Shown: piece by piece, positions 1 to 7,222 of the stretch
How the letters are laid out: every line of letters begins with the position of its first letter
Position numbering within the stretch: the stretch's first letter is position 1
Source: an uncultured Oceanospirillaceae bacterium
GTDB lineage: Bacteria > Pseudomonadota > Gammaproteobacteria > Pseudomonadales > Balneatricaceae
NCBI GenBank assembly: GCA_946221045.1
Contig: CAMIIY010000097.1
Coordinates: 1-7,222, forward strand
DNA length: 7,222 bases
Reading direction: 5' to 3'
Notes under the pieces: model-generated
Told to the model about the DNA's origin: nothing
Database searches by the model: none
Seen by the model: the letters and a program-made list of their open reading frames with translations, nothing else
Position numbers and translations under genes: made by a program

Positions 1-503
1 ACCTGGCCCGGACAGTTGAAGTTGACCGGAGATACCACCTCACCCTCTGCCGCACTGCTGCAGGCGGCTTTTATAGCATCGTCATCCAGACCGAGAATTG
101 CTGCCATTGCGCCTGCGCCAGCAGGAACCGCCTGCTGCATGTATTCTCCACGCAGCTTCACCAGTTGCACGCCATCAGTGAAATCGATAGCGCCGCCACA
201 GACCAGCGCCGTGTATTCTCCCAGGCTATGACCGGCCAGAACGGCAGGTTGAGGCTGACCCAGTTCAGACCACATACGCCACAGAGCAACACCGGCAGTC
301 AGCAGGGCTGGCTGAGTTTTATCGGTTTGATTGAGATCTGTATCGGGGCCATTCTGAACCAGTTGCCAGAGGTCATACCCCAGCACAGCGGAGGCTTCTG
401 CAAACGTGTTTTGAATGATTGAATGGTCAGTAGCGAGGTCAGCCAGCATACCAACCTGTTGGGAACCCTGACCGGGAAAAACAAATGCAAGCGATTGAGA
501 CAT
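1..503 (-). CDS. fabD: Malonyl-CoA:ACP transacylase, N-terminal part (cut by window edge)
   Basis: FabD transfers the malonyl group from malonyl-CoA to acyl carrier protein, giving the chain-extender unit for type II fatty acid synthesis in the cytoplasm. The window holds the first 167 codons of a family usually near 310 residues; the gene runs off the left edge, so this is a window truncation and not a pseudogene. I read the start as ATG at 501-503, with an AGAGGAG Shine-Dalgarno just upstream. The protein opens MSQSLAFVFPGQGSQ, the classic FabD N-terminus with the oxyanion-hole GQGSQ. The nucleophile elbow GHSLGEY is at residues 91-97 (Ser93). Arg118 in KLRGEYMQ fits the conserved arginine that binds the malonyl carboxylate. 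It follows plsX by 97 bases with no fabH between, unlike E. coli but like Pseudomonas. fabG and acpP are expected next, outside the window (inference). Confidence 0.97.
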   Translation of the reverse strand, partial: MSQSLAFVFPGQGSQQVGMLADLATDHSIIQNTFAEASAVLGYDLWQLVQNGPDTDLNQTDKTQPALLTAGVALWRMWSELGQPQPAVLAGHSLGEYTALVCGGAIDFTDGVQLVKLRGEYMQQAVPAGAGAMAAILGLDDDAIKAACSSAAEGEVVSPVNFNCPGQ

Positions 504-517
504 GAGCTCCTCTGAAT

Positions 518-593
518 TCCTGTTATCGCATCTCGGCCCGAGAGGGCCAAATAATGCTGCGTAGTTTACAACATTCAGGGGTAATTAACAGGT
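518..593 (-). repeat. Nested inverted repeats in the plsX-fabD gap
   Basis: The gap between plsX and fabD holds two inverted repeats. The inner one is a 13-base near-palindrome at 531-543 (TCTCGG, one base, CCGAGA); the overlapping bases 535-548 can instead pair as GGCCC-GAGA-GGGCC. The outer one is CCTGTTA at 519-525 against TAACAGG at 586-592, enclosing the inner one. Neither is followed by a T-run, so an intrinsic terminator is unlikely. In the transcript they could fold upstream of the fabD ribosome binding site (about 507-513), or the inner one could be an operator. A 7-bp outer match in a gap this size could arise by chance. No convincing sigma-70 promoter is visible here. Confidence 0.35.
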
Positions 594-598
594 TGGGC

Positions 599-1615
599 TC
601 AGGTGAGTTTGTGCTCGATTTCAGCACTGATACGGCGGGGAACATCCTGCTCGATTTCAGCCACCGCCTGATCCAGCGCAAAACCAAAACAGGTTTGGTT
701 CGCTGCACCATGGCTTTTGATAACAATGCCCTGCAGTCCAAGCAGACTGGCACCGTTACGACGGGAAGGGTCCATCTGAGCTTTCAGCTCGCCCAGTATT
801 GGGCGTGCCAGCAACGCCAGAAGGCGGCGATAAAGCCCCTGACGGAAACTGGTTTGCAGTTTCTGACTGATCATACGTGCCAGACCTTCACTGCTTTTAA
901 GCGCAATGTTGCCGACAAAACCATCACAGACAATGACATCGGCGATCCCGGAATACAGATCATTGCCTTCGACAAAGCCAATATAGTTAAGGCCGCCCCG
1001 TTCTTCGATCAGGCGTGATGCAAGTTTGACCTGCTCGTTGCCTTTAATCTCTTCCTGACCGATATTCAGCAAGCCAACGGCTGGGCTACCAATACCCTCG
1101 ACCGCTGTGGTCATCACCGACCCCATGATTGCAAACTGCAGCAGGTGCTCTGCGCTGCAATCCACATTCGCCCCCAGGTCCAGCACATAGCAGTGACCTT
1201 TTTCAGTGGGTACGGGAGAGATAATTGCCGGTCGGTCGATGCCCGGCAGTGTGCGCAAGATAAAACGCCCAAGCACCATCAATGCACCGGTATTACCTGC
1301 GCTAACACAGGCCTGAGCCAGATTTTCCGACACCAGCTGCAGCGCTTTGTACATGGAAGTTTCCTGACCGTTGCGCAGCACCTGACTGGGTTTATCAGAC
1401 ATAGCAACAGTGTCATCGGCGTGCACAATCTGCAGCCTGGAAGACAGGGATGGATCAGCGGTTTGGATTAAGGGTGCGATGATTTCGCGATTGCCTACCA
1501 GTTTGATGATAAGCCGGGAGTGACGCTTCAGTGCTTCAACACAAGCGGGGACAGTCACGCGGGGACCGAAGTCCCCGCCCATTACATCAACAGCAATGGT
1601 GTAGCGGTCTGACAA
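599..1615 (-). CDS. plsX: Phosphate acyltransferase PlsX
   Basis: PlsX makes acyl-phosphate from acyl-ACP and inorganic phosphate; PlsY then uses it to acylate glycerol-3-phosphate, the first step of phospholipid synthesis. PlsX is a soluble, membrane-associated enzyme. The 338-residue product has the family landmarks in order: AVDVMGGDFGP at 8-18, VSAGNTGALM, LDLGANVDC, NIGQEEIKG, VCDGFVGNIALK and IKSHGAANQ near the C-terminus. Length is normal. The start is TTG (1613-1615): an in-frame TGA lies four codons upstream with no ATG or GTG between, and the next Met (residue 12) lies inside the conserved DVMGGDFGP. The TTG begins two bases after the rpmF TAA. The nearest SD-like bases (AGGA) are about 12 bases upstream, inside rpmF, so translation probably depends on coupling to rpmF (inference). 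It is the third gene of the yceD-rpmF-plsX-fabD operon. Confidence 0.97.
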   Translation of the reverse strand: MSDRYTIAVDVMGGDFGPRVTVPACVEALKRHSRLIIKLVGNREIIAPLIQTADPSLSSRLQIVHADDTVAMSDKPSQVLRNGQETSMYKALQLVSENLAQACVSAGNTGALMVLGRFILRTLPGIDRPAIISPVPTEKGHCYVLDLGANVDCSAEHLLQFAIMGSVMTTAVEGIGSPAVGLLNIGQEEIKGNEQVKLASRLIEERGGLNYIGFVEGNDLYSGIADVIVCDGFVGNIALKSSEGLARMISQKLQTSFRQGLYRRLLALLARPILGELKAQMDPSRRNGASLLGLQGIVIKSHGAANQTCFGFALDQAVAEIEQDVPRRISAEIEHKLT

Positions 1616-1617
1616 AC

Positions 1618-1800
1618 TTATTCGTCATCCTGCTTGTTGATCACCTGTTTGCCGCGGTAAAAACCGTCAGCAGAAACGTGGTGACGACGGTGAGTTTCAC
1701 CGGTGGTGGATTCTACAGACAGAGTCGGGTTGCCCAGCGCATCGTGAGAACGACGCATATCACGACGGGAACGGGACTTTTTGTTTTGCTGAACTGCCAT
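1618..1800 (-). CDS. rpmF: 50S ribosomal protein L32
   Basis: L32 is a small structural protein of the large ribosomal subunit. The 60-residue product starts [20 protein letters not shown], rich in Lys and Arg, as L32 does in gammaproteobacteria. The middle section has [12 protein letters not shown], and a short GFYRGKQVI tail follows. It lacks the four zinc-binding cysteines of C+ L32 paralogues, the usual state in this class. The ATG at 1798-1800 has a good AGGAG (1811-1815 on the complementary strand) with a 10-base spacer. It lies 23 bases after yceD and 2 bases before plsX. The yceD-rpmF pair in front of plsX is a widely conserved arrangement that couples ribosome supply to lipid synthesis. 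Confidence 0.97.
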   Translation of the reverse strand: MAVQQNKKSRSRRDMRRSHDALGNPTLSVESTTGETHRRHHVSADGFYRGKQVINKQDDE

Positions 1801-1823
1801 GGCTCAATAGCTCCTGGTTCGTA

Positions 1824-2345
1824 TTACTTGGTGTCAGCTTTTTTTAAAGCGGCCAACACGCTGAATGGATTCGGTTTCTTACTTTCTGTTACAACTGTCT
1901 CGGGCTCACCAAACGAAGTCTGAATCGAACAGTCTGCGTGGTACACATCATGGGGGATGCTCAGTATAAGCTCCTCCTGTACCAGCGGGATCAGTTCAAG
2001 TTCATCTGCATCAACAATTACCGGATCATAATACCGGGGCAATTGCTTGGCAGCCTCCTCACTGGCGGCGATCCCAAGGTTAAACGTCGCAGCAACTGCA
2101 ATTTCAACGGGTTCAAGGCAGCGCTGGCAGGTCATATTTACCTGTCCGCTTGCCTGACCCTGAATCAGTCGGATGCGCTGTTCATCAATCGAAAACTCAA
2201 GTTCAACCTGGATCTGACCGTCCTGATCTGCCAGCATATCGCAAAAATCAGGCATGGCCGATACCGGAACATCGGCTGAAATTTGAGCGCCCCGCTCTGC
2301 CATCTTACGCGGGTCGATTTTCTTGGGTATTGGGCCGTTTGACAT
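1824..2345 (-). CDS. yceD: DUF177 family protein YceD (23S rRNA accumulation / ribosome biogenesis)
   Basis: YceD (DUF177) proteins are linked to 23S rRNA accumulation and large-subunit assembly and nearly always precede rpmF; the precise biochemical role is unsettled. The 173-residue product shows the family hallmarks: NGPIPKKIDPRKMAERGA at 3-20, the CQRCLEP motif at 73-79 (Cys73 and Cys76), an acidic amphipathic segment ELIPLVQEELILSIP at 117-131, and the C-terminal KPNPFSVLAALKK at 157-169. The ATG at 2343-2345 fits the conserved family N-terminus; the only other early Met (residue 15) would discard it. No Shine-Dalgarno precedes the ATG. Instead a strong promoter -10 box ends only nine bases upstream, so the message is probably leaderless or nearly so. 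It is the first gene of the yceD-rpmF-plsX-fabD operon and is divergent from maf, as in E. coli. Confidence 0.95.
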   Translation of the reverse strand: MSNGPIPKKIDPRKMAERGAQISADVPVSAMPDFCDMLADQDGQIQVELEFSIDEQRIRLIQGQASGQVNMTCQRCLEPVEIAVAATFNLGIAASEEAAKQLPRYYDPVIVDADELELIPLVQEELILSIPHDVYHADCSIQTSFGEPETVVTESKKPNPFSVLAALKKADTK

Positions 2346-2347
2346 AA

Positions 2348-2383
2348 GCGCGCAATTCTAGGGGCTGAACCCCTTGCTGTCAA
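2348..2383 (-). promoter_or_regulatory. Strong sigma-70 promoter of the yceD-rpmF-plsX-fabD operon
   Basis: Read on the minus strand, a perfect -35 TTGACA (2378-2383) is followed by a 17-base spacer (2361-2377) and a -10 TAGAAT (2355-2360, five of six to consensus). The bases after the -10 are TGCGCGC, a GC-rich discriminator. Normal spacing puts the transcription start near 2346-2350, only about one to five bases before the yceD ATG, or at the ATG itself if initiation shifts downstream. The spacer carries an inverted repeat (AGGGG-CTGAA-CCCCT on the plus strand, 2360-2374). The match and placement make this the most confident regulatory call in the window; the start site is inferred. Confidence 0.85.
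2360..2374. repeat. Inverted repeat within the yceD promoter spacer
   Basis: AGGGG (2360-2364) and CCCCT (2370-2374) form perfect 5-bp arms around a 5-base centre CTGAA. The element fills most of the space between the -35 and -10 hexamers of the yceD promoter and overlaps the upstream end of the -10. It could be an operator for a small dimeric regulator, or simply GC-rich spacer sequence. No known regulator site is recognised. Confidence 0.35.
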
Positions 2384-2411
2384 AGACTTTACAGCGCAAA
2401 TCCACTAATAT
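2383..2411 (+). promoter_or_regulatory. Weak candidate promoter for maf
   Basis: The best plus-strand candidate in the divergent gap is TAATAT (2406-2411, four of six to TATAAT), with AAGACT (2383-2388, three of six to TTGACA) 17 bases upstream. The match is weak and may be chance. If real, its -35 abuts the -35 of the divergent yceD promoter, so the two would compete or share regulation. Confidence 0.25.
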
Positions 2412-2446
2412 CTGCCGCTGAATTCAAGAAAGGAATTGAAACTGCC

Positions 2447-3025
2447 ATGACAGAGATCATTCTGGCTTCCAGCTCCCCATTTCGACGCATGATTCTGGAT
2501 AAACTGAGCCTGCCCTATTCATGTGTTTCTCCGGATATTGATGAATCAGCTCTGGCGAACGAAATCCCCACCGAACTTGTTGCCAGGCTCGCCACAGCCA
2601 AAGCAGCCAAAGTGGCTGAAACACATACCGATGCTTTGATTATCGGCTCCGATCAGGTGGCGGTGCTGGGCAATGAGGTTCTGGGCAAACCTGGCAGCCA
2701 TGAACGTGCGGTTGAACAACTGCATAAACTATCAGGACAGACCGTCACCTTTCTGACCGGATTAAGCCTGCTCAACAGCCGTACAGGTACCTGTCAGACC
2801 GAAGTTGTGCCTTTCAGGGTGTTCTTCAGGCAACTGACCGCAGAGATGATCGAACATTACCTGCGTGCAGAAACCCCATACAACTGTGCAGGCAGTTTCA
2901 AATCGGAAGCGCTGGGGATAGTATTGTTCGATAAACTTGAGGGAGAGGATCCCAATACACTGATCGGTTTGCCGCTGATCCGGCTGGTTAGAATGCTCGA
3001 AAAAGAGGCGGTGACCGTACTCTGA
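2447..3025 (+). CDS. yceF: Maf-family 7-methyl-GTP pyrophosphatase (YceF type)
   Basis: YceF-type Maf proteins hydrolyse 7-methyl-GTP (and related modified nucleotides) to the monophosphate and pyrophosphate. They are viewed as house-cleaning enzymes that keep modified nucleotides out of nucleic acids. The 192-residue product has the Maf landmarks: ILASSSPFRR at 5-14 (the S-x-x-R phosphate site), DIDES at 30-34, IIGSDQV at 65-71 with the catalytic Asp69, GKPGS at 80-84, YNCAGSFKSE and the GEDPNTLIGLPL tail. The GSDQV rather than D-T-V wording and the AGSFKSE segment point to the YceF subgroup, not the YhdE dTTP/UTP subgroup. The ATG at 2447 has AGGA at 2431-2434, 12 bases upstream, a rather long spacer. 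It is the only plus-strand gene, divergent from yceD and ending 7 bases before the convergent acetyltransferase stop codon. Confidence 0.95.
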   Translation: MTEIILASSSPFRRMILDKLSLPYSCVSPDIDESALANEIPTELVARLATAKAAKVAETHTDALIIGSDQVAVLGNEVLGKPGSHERAVEQLHKLSGQTVTFLTGLSLLNSRTGTCQTEVVPFRVFFRQLTAEMIEHYLRAETPYNCAGSFKSEALGIVLFDKLEGEDPNTLIGLPLIRLVRMLEKEAVTVL

Positions 3026-3032
3026 GGCTGAT

Positions 3033-3497
3033 TTATTTTGCCAGCAGCATATCTATATGCTCAATGCCTTCATCGTCATAAGGCTGGCCAATGACACTGA
3101 AGCCCAGCCGGCTGTAAAAATCAATCAGTCGGGTCTGGGCTGAAATTTTAATGCTGATACCGCTGAACAAATACTCTGCCCAGCTCAGGATTTGCTCCAT
3201 CAGCGCCTGACCTACCCCCTGTTCCCGAACTTCAATGTCTGTAGCCACCCGACCGATAGTCACTTCAGGGTAACGCAAACCCGGCGGAATCAAACGCGCA
3301 GTGGCAACAATTCTGCCAGAAGAGTCGGTACCCAACAGGTGAAAGGCAACCGGGTCTAATGCGTCTGCATCCGCATAAAAACACTGCTGTTCAAGGATAA
3401 ATACCTGCTGGCGTAACACCAGCAGGCCATGCAGCTGAGAACATGACAGCTCGTCAAAGGGCAGGCATAACCAGTTTACGGCAATCACGCTTTTCAA
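3033..3497 (-). CDS. ElaA-like GNAT family N-acetyltransferase
   Basis: This is a GNAT-fold acetyl-CoA-dependent acetyltransferase of the ElaA type; the natural substrate of ElaA proteins is not established to my knowledge. The 154-residue product carries the ElaA N-terminal signature, with FDELS at 14-18, LLVLRQQVFILEQQCFY at 25-41 and D43/D45/D48, then beta-strands around GRIVATARLI (61-70). The acetyl-CoA loop of motif A is REQGVGQALM at 91-100 (Q/R-x-x-G-x-G type). ISAQTRLIDFYSRLGF at 118-133 is the C-terminal GNAT helix, and IEHIDM at 145-150 is also ElaA-like. The start is uncertain: the longest reading uses TTG at 3495-3497, just after an in-frame TGA, while a GTG three codons in (3486-3488) would give a length closer to E. 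coli ElaA. No clear Shine-Dalgarno is seen. It begins 19 bases after serS, beyond a 9-bp hairpin, and is probably expressed by read-through from serS. Confidence 0.88.
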   Translation of the reverse strand: MKSVIAVNWLCLPFDELSCSQLHGLLVLRQQVFILEQQCFYADADALDPVAFHLLGTDSSGRIVATARLIPPGLRYPEVTIGRVATDIEVREQGVGQALMEQILSWAEYLFSGISIKISAQTRLIDFYSRLGFSVIGQPYDDEGIEHIDMLLAK

Positions 3498-3506
3498 AGC
3501 TGCTCA

Positions 3507-4809
<1,303 letters not shown>

Positions 4810-4812
4810 TTA

Positions 4813-5184
4813 TCAGAACAAGCGAGTAACCCAGAGCCCACCGTACAGCGCAAGCAGACTCAGAAAAACGCTTAATAATATATAAATCAGGGCGGACATG
4901 ACATGGCCTTCCTGCATCATGGCCACGGTTTCCAGAGAAAAGGTTGAGAATGTTGTGAAGGCGCCAAGCAGGCCGACCATTAACAGCGGGCGCATTTCGG
5001 GGCTCAACCGTGACTTCTCAAGAATCAGTACAAACAGCACGCCCATCAGGAAAGAACCAATCACGTTACAGGCAAGTGTCCCATAGGGTAGCCTGAAGGT
5101 GGCATTATTTAGCAGACCACTTACCCAGTAGCGCCCGAGTGCCCCCAGGGCACCGCCTATAGCGATAAAGAGTATGTGCTGCAT
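4813..5184 (-). CDS. crcB: Fluoride ion channel CrcB (Fluc)
   Basis: CrcB/Fluc proteins are small dual-topology dimeric channels in the inner membrane that export fluoride, protecting enzymes such as enolase and pyrophosphatase. The 123-residue product has four predicted membrane segments (about 4-24, 32-56, 66-88 and 97-121). It shows the family motifs GGALGALGRYW at 10-20, YGTLACNVIGSFLMG at 34-48 with the pore Asn40, and GLLGAFTTFSTFSLE at 71-85, which contains the paired phenylalanines F79 and F82 of the fluoride path. The ATG at 5182-5184 has a strong AGGAGG (5191-5196 on the complement) with a 6-base spacer. It lies 20 bases after rarA and 21 before serS. I see no fluoride riboswitch in the short gap, so expression presumably follows the operon. 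Confidence 0.96.
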   Translation of the reverse strand: MQHILFIAIGGALGALGRYWVSGLLNNATFRLPYGTLACNVIGSFLMGVLFVLILEKSRLSPEMRPLLMVGLLGAFTTFSTFSLETVAMMQEGHVMSALIYILLSVFLSLLALYGGLWVTRLF

Positions 5185-5204
5185 CCCGGCCCTCCTGTGG
5201 GCTT

Positions 5205-6560
5205 TTAGTCATCATCAAGTGATGAATAGCGCTGCTGTTCACTGGCCTGATCCAGCTGAGCCAGATACTCCAGGCGCTGTTTGATTTTCAGTTCCAGCCC
5301 GCGGCTTTCCGGTATATACCAACGCTGCCGGGCAATCTCAGGCGGCAGATAGGCTTCGCCTGCTGCATAAGCATCCGGTTCGTTATGAGCATAACGATAC
5401 TCAGCACCATAACCCAGATCCTTCATCAGCTGAGTAGGCGCATTGCGCAGATGCGCCGGCACATCGTAACCTGGCATCTCTCTCACGGCAGCCCGGCACT
5501 GGTTAAACGCACTATAGACTGCGTTACTTTTAGGTGCGCTGGCACAATATATTACTGCCTGAGCAATGGCCCGTTCACCCTCGGCTGGCCCTACCCGTTC
5601 AAAGGCATCCCAGGCTGATAACGCAACCTGCATAGCCCGGGGGTCGGCGTTGCCTATATCCTCTGAAGCAATGGCAACCAGTCGGCGGGCAACATACAAC
5701 GGGTCACAGCCACCTTCAAGTATCCGACAATACCAATACAGCGCACCATCCGGCGAAGACCCACGCACCGATTTATGGAACGCGGAGATCATATCGTAAA
5801 ACAGATCGCCCTGCTTATCGTATCGACGCGTCTGGCCGGCCAGAACTTCAGCCATGACCGGGTCGGGAATACATTCTGTGCCATCCGGCTGGCTTTCGGC
5901 CAGATCCGAACCGATTTCAAGCAGATTAAGTGCCTTGCGGGCATCACCTTCAGACGCTGCGGCCAACTGATCTAACTGGTCATCAGTGAGTATTAGCGAA
6001 CGCTGCCCCAGTCCTCGATTCGGGTCAGACAACGCAGACTGCAGTAGCTGTTTGATGGCACCGGCATCAAGGGCGCGTAACAGATAAACACGGGCCCGGG
6101 ACAGGAGCGCATTATTCAGCTCAAATGATGGATTCTCGGTTGTCGCGCCAACAAACACCACCGTTCCATCTTCTATATAAGGCAGAAACGCGTCCTGCTG
6201 TGATTTATTAAACCGGTGTACCTCGTCAACAAAAAGCACCGTACCCCGGCCGGACTGAGCCTGTACCTGCTTGGCCTGCTCAACCGCCGTGCGTATGTCT
6301 TTTATGCCCGCCAGTACGGCTGAGAGGGTCAGAAACTGAGCATCCACCTGATTGGCGATCAGGCGCGCCAGGGTGGTTTTACCAACACCGGGCGGCCCCC
6401 AGAGAATCATTGAATGAACAACACCCTGCTCTAATGCCTTGCGCAGCGGCTTATCTGTCCCCAGCAGATGTGACTGGCCGCAATATTCAGCCAGTGAGCG
6501 TGGCCGCATTTTTGCGGCAAGTGGCTGGTAGCCGGGTGACTGGTCCGCAAACAGATCCAA
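5205..6560 (-). CDS. rarA: Replication-associated recombination protein A (AAA+ ATPase, MgsA/RarA)
   Basis: RarA is a clamp-loader-like AAA+ ATPase acting at stalled replication forks and DNA ends, related to eukaryotic WRNIP1/Mgs1. The 451-residue product shows, in order, the N-terminal QPLAAKMRP segment (12-20), Walker A GPPGVGKT at 55-62, Walker [10 protein letters not shown] at 109-117, sensor 1 in GATTENPSF (138-146), an SRAR arginine finger at 154-157, and the tetramerisation C-domain with [37 protein letters not shown] and [13 protein letters not shown]. Length is normal. The start is TTG at 6558-6560: the frame closes at a TGA six codons upstream with no ATG or GTG, and the MDLF opening matches Pseudomonas RarA. 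It lies two bases after the lolA TAG, implying translational coupling. lolA-rarA-serS order is also found in E. coli. Confidence 0.97.
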   Translation of the reverse strand: MDLFADQSPGYQPLAAKMRPRSLAEYCGQSHLLGTDKPLRKALEQGVVHSMILWGPPGVGKTTLARLIANQVDAQFLTLSAVLAGIKDIRTAVEQAKQVQAQSGRGTVLFVDEVHRFNKSQQDAFLPYIEDGTVVFVGATTENPSFELNNALLSRARVYLLRALDAGAIKQLLQSALSDPNRGLGQRSLILTDDQLDQLAAASEGDARKALNLLEIGSDLAESQPDGTECIPDPVMAEVLAGQTRRYDKQGDLFYDMISAFHKSVRGSSPDGALYWYCRILEGGCDPLYVARRLVAIASEDIGNADPRAMQVALSAWDAFERVGPAEGERAIAQAVIYCASAPKSNAVYSAFNQCRAAVREMPGYDVPAHLRNAPTQLMKDLGYGAEYRYAHNEPDAYAAGEAYLPPEIARQRWYIPESRGLELKIKQRLEYLAQLDQASEQQRYSSLDDD

Positions 6561-6562
6561 GG

Positions 6563-7219
6563 CTATTCGGTCCCGTCAATAATAAGATCAACCCCTTCAG
6601 GTACCCGGAACTCAAACGCCGCTGGCGAGAGTTCAGGATTACGCTGAGCTGACCGGAACACAATGGTCGTACGCTGCCCTAATGAATCTTCAAGCATCAA
6701 TTCAGACAGTACCTGCTCATGAAATACCATGCGTATCACGCCAAAGGAGGCCTGAGCATCCATTGCTGTCAGCTGGAAAAGTTGTTCACTATCAGTGTCG
6801 GCTGACTGTGTCAGGGTAAAACGCTCAAGCAGTGCATCTATCTGACCATTCAGAATCATGGCAGGCGTGCTGTTCGTTTCCGGGTTCAGGTTACGGCGGG
6901 TAACCTGCTCAAGATCAGGATCATAAATCCACAGATAACGACCATCTGCGATTATTTCCTGCGGAGCGGGCGTGGTGGTCTGCCACCTGAAACGGTTCGG
7001 TTTAGCAAGTGTTAGCGTACCGGTACTTTGCTGGGCTGAGCGGCCATTTTCACCGACCGTTATCTGATCAAACTCGGCAGAAAAACTGCTGTAGCTGTTC
7101 AGCAATGCGCTTAACTGCGTTTTTGCATCCGCAAATGCGGTACCCGAAAGAAGCAGAAACACAATTGCCAGCGAAACGGAATAACCCTGTTTTAGTTGTT
7201 TAGAAAACAGAAACATCAT
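6563..7219 (-). CDS. lolA: Outer-membrane lipoprotein carrier protein LolA
   Basis: LolA is the periplasmic chaperone that takes lipoproteins from the LolCDE transporter and hands them to LolB at the outer membrane. The 218-residue product begins with a signal peptide: basic KQLKQG, hydrophobic core [12 protein letters not shown], and a likely cleavage after AFA at residue 30 (signal peptidase I). The mature part has SFSAEFDQ (45-52), [15 protein letters not shown] (66-80 region), [16 protein letters not shown] (91-106) and FRVPEGVD near the end, all LolA features lining the lipid-binding barrel. Two ATGs lie in tandem (7217-7219 and 7214-7216); only three bases are visible upstream, so a start further out, and the ribosome binding site, cannot be judged. 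ftsK is the usual upstream neighbour (family knowledge, not seen here). Lys73 aligns with the E. coli Arg43 position. Confidence 0.95.
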   Translation of the reverse strand: MMFLFSKQLKQGYSVSLAIVFLLLSGTAFADAKTQLSALLNSYSSFSAEFDQITVGENGRSAQQSTGTLTLAKPNRFRWQTTTPAPQEIIADGRYLWIYDPDLEQVTRRNLNPETNSTPAMILNGQIDALLERFTLTQSADTDSEQLFQLTAMDAQASFGVIRMVFHEQVLSELMLEDSLGQRTTIVFRSAQRNPELSPAAFEFRVPEGVDLIIDGTE

Positions 7220-7222
7220 ATC

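Noticed and set aside
1..503. fabD as a truncated pseudogene
   Set aside because: The frame is intact with all N-terminal motifs and is interrupted only by the window edge.
504..598. Promoter for fabD in the plsX-fabD gap
   Set aside because: The best pairs (for example CTGTTA with TAAACT, 17 bases apart) match the consensus at only three and four of six positions; too weak to call.
554..1018. 154-codon open frame on the plus strand
   Set aside because: It is mostly antisense to plsX. The translation shows no family motif, and codon content is explained by PlsX on the other strand.
1531..1923. 130-codon open frame on the plus strand across plsX, rpmF and yceD
   Set aside because: It runs antisense to three real genes and has no motif of its own.
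3026..3045. Possible terminator between maf and the acetyltransferase
   Set aside because: Only GCTG/CAGC with an 11-base loop can pair, and no T-run follows at the right place. The gap is 7 bases, so no independent terminator is supported.
5189..5202. Small hairpin over the crcB ribosome binding site (GCCC/GGGC)
   Set aside because: Only 4 bp with the SD partly in the loop; expected by chance in GC-rich sequence and unlikely to regulate.

Overview
The window is an ordinary, gene-dense piece of a gammaproteobacterial chromosome. It holds ten protein genes and no RNA gene, mobile element, CRISPR array or prophage that I can see. Every gene is a recognisable housekeeping or accessory family, and the longest non-coding gaps are about 100 bases, so no stretch above 300 bases lacks a gene. 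The proteins resemble those of Pseudomonas and marine Oceanospirillales-type bacteria: L32 without zinc cysteines, plsX followed directly by fabD without fabH, and the order lolA-rarA-crcB-serS. A genus cannot be named from sequence alone.

Right half (about 3033-7219, all on the minus strand, read right to left): lolA (periplasmic lipoprotein carrier), rarA (AAA+ ATPase at stalled replication forks), crcB (fluoride channel), serS (seryl-tRNA synthetase) and an ElaA-like GNAT acetyltransferase. Gaps are 2 to 28 bases, so this looks like one operon or a set of coupled genes. A perfect 9-bp hairpin covers the serS stop codon, just before the acetyltransferase.

Middle: maf/yceF (7-methyl-GTP pyrophosphatase) is the only plus-strand gene. 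It converges on the acetyltransferase with 7 bases between stop codons, and diverges from yceD across a 101-base regulatory gap.

Left half (1-2345, minus strand): yceD (DUF177, 23S rRNA/ribosome biogenesis), rpmF (ribosomal protein L32), plsX (phosphate acyltransferase) and fabD (malonyl-CoA:ACP transacylase, cut by the window edge). This is the conserved operon linking ribosome production to fatty acid and phospholipid synthesis. A near-consensus sigma-70 promoter (TTGACA, 17 bp, TAGAAT) sits so close to the yceD start codon that the mRNA should be leaderless or nearly so. Its discriminator is GC-rich, as at stringently controlled promoters.

No wholly new system is visible. The observations worth a second look are regulatory: the near-leaderless promoter, the serS-end hairpin, and TTG starts at plsX and rarA placed exactly two bases after the upstream stop codon.
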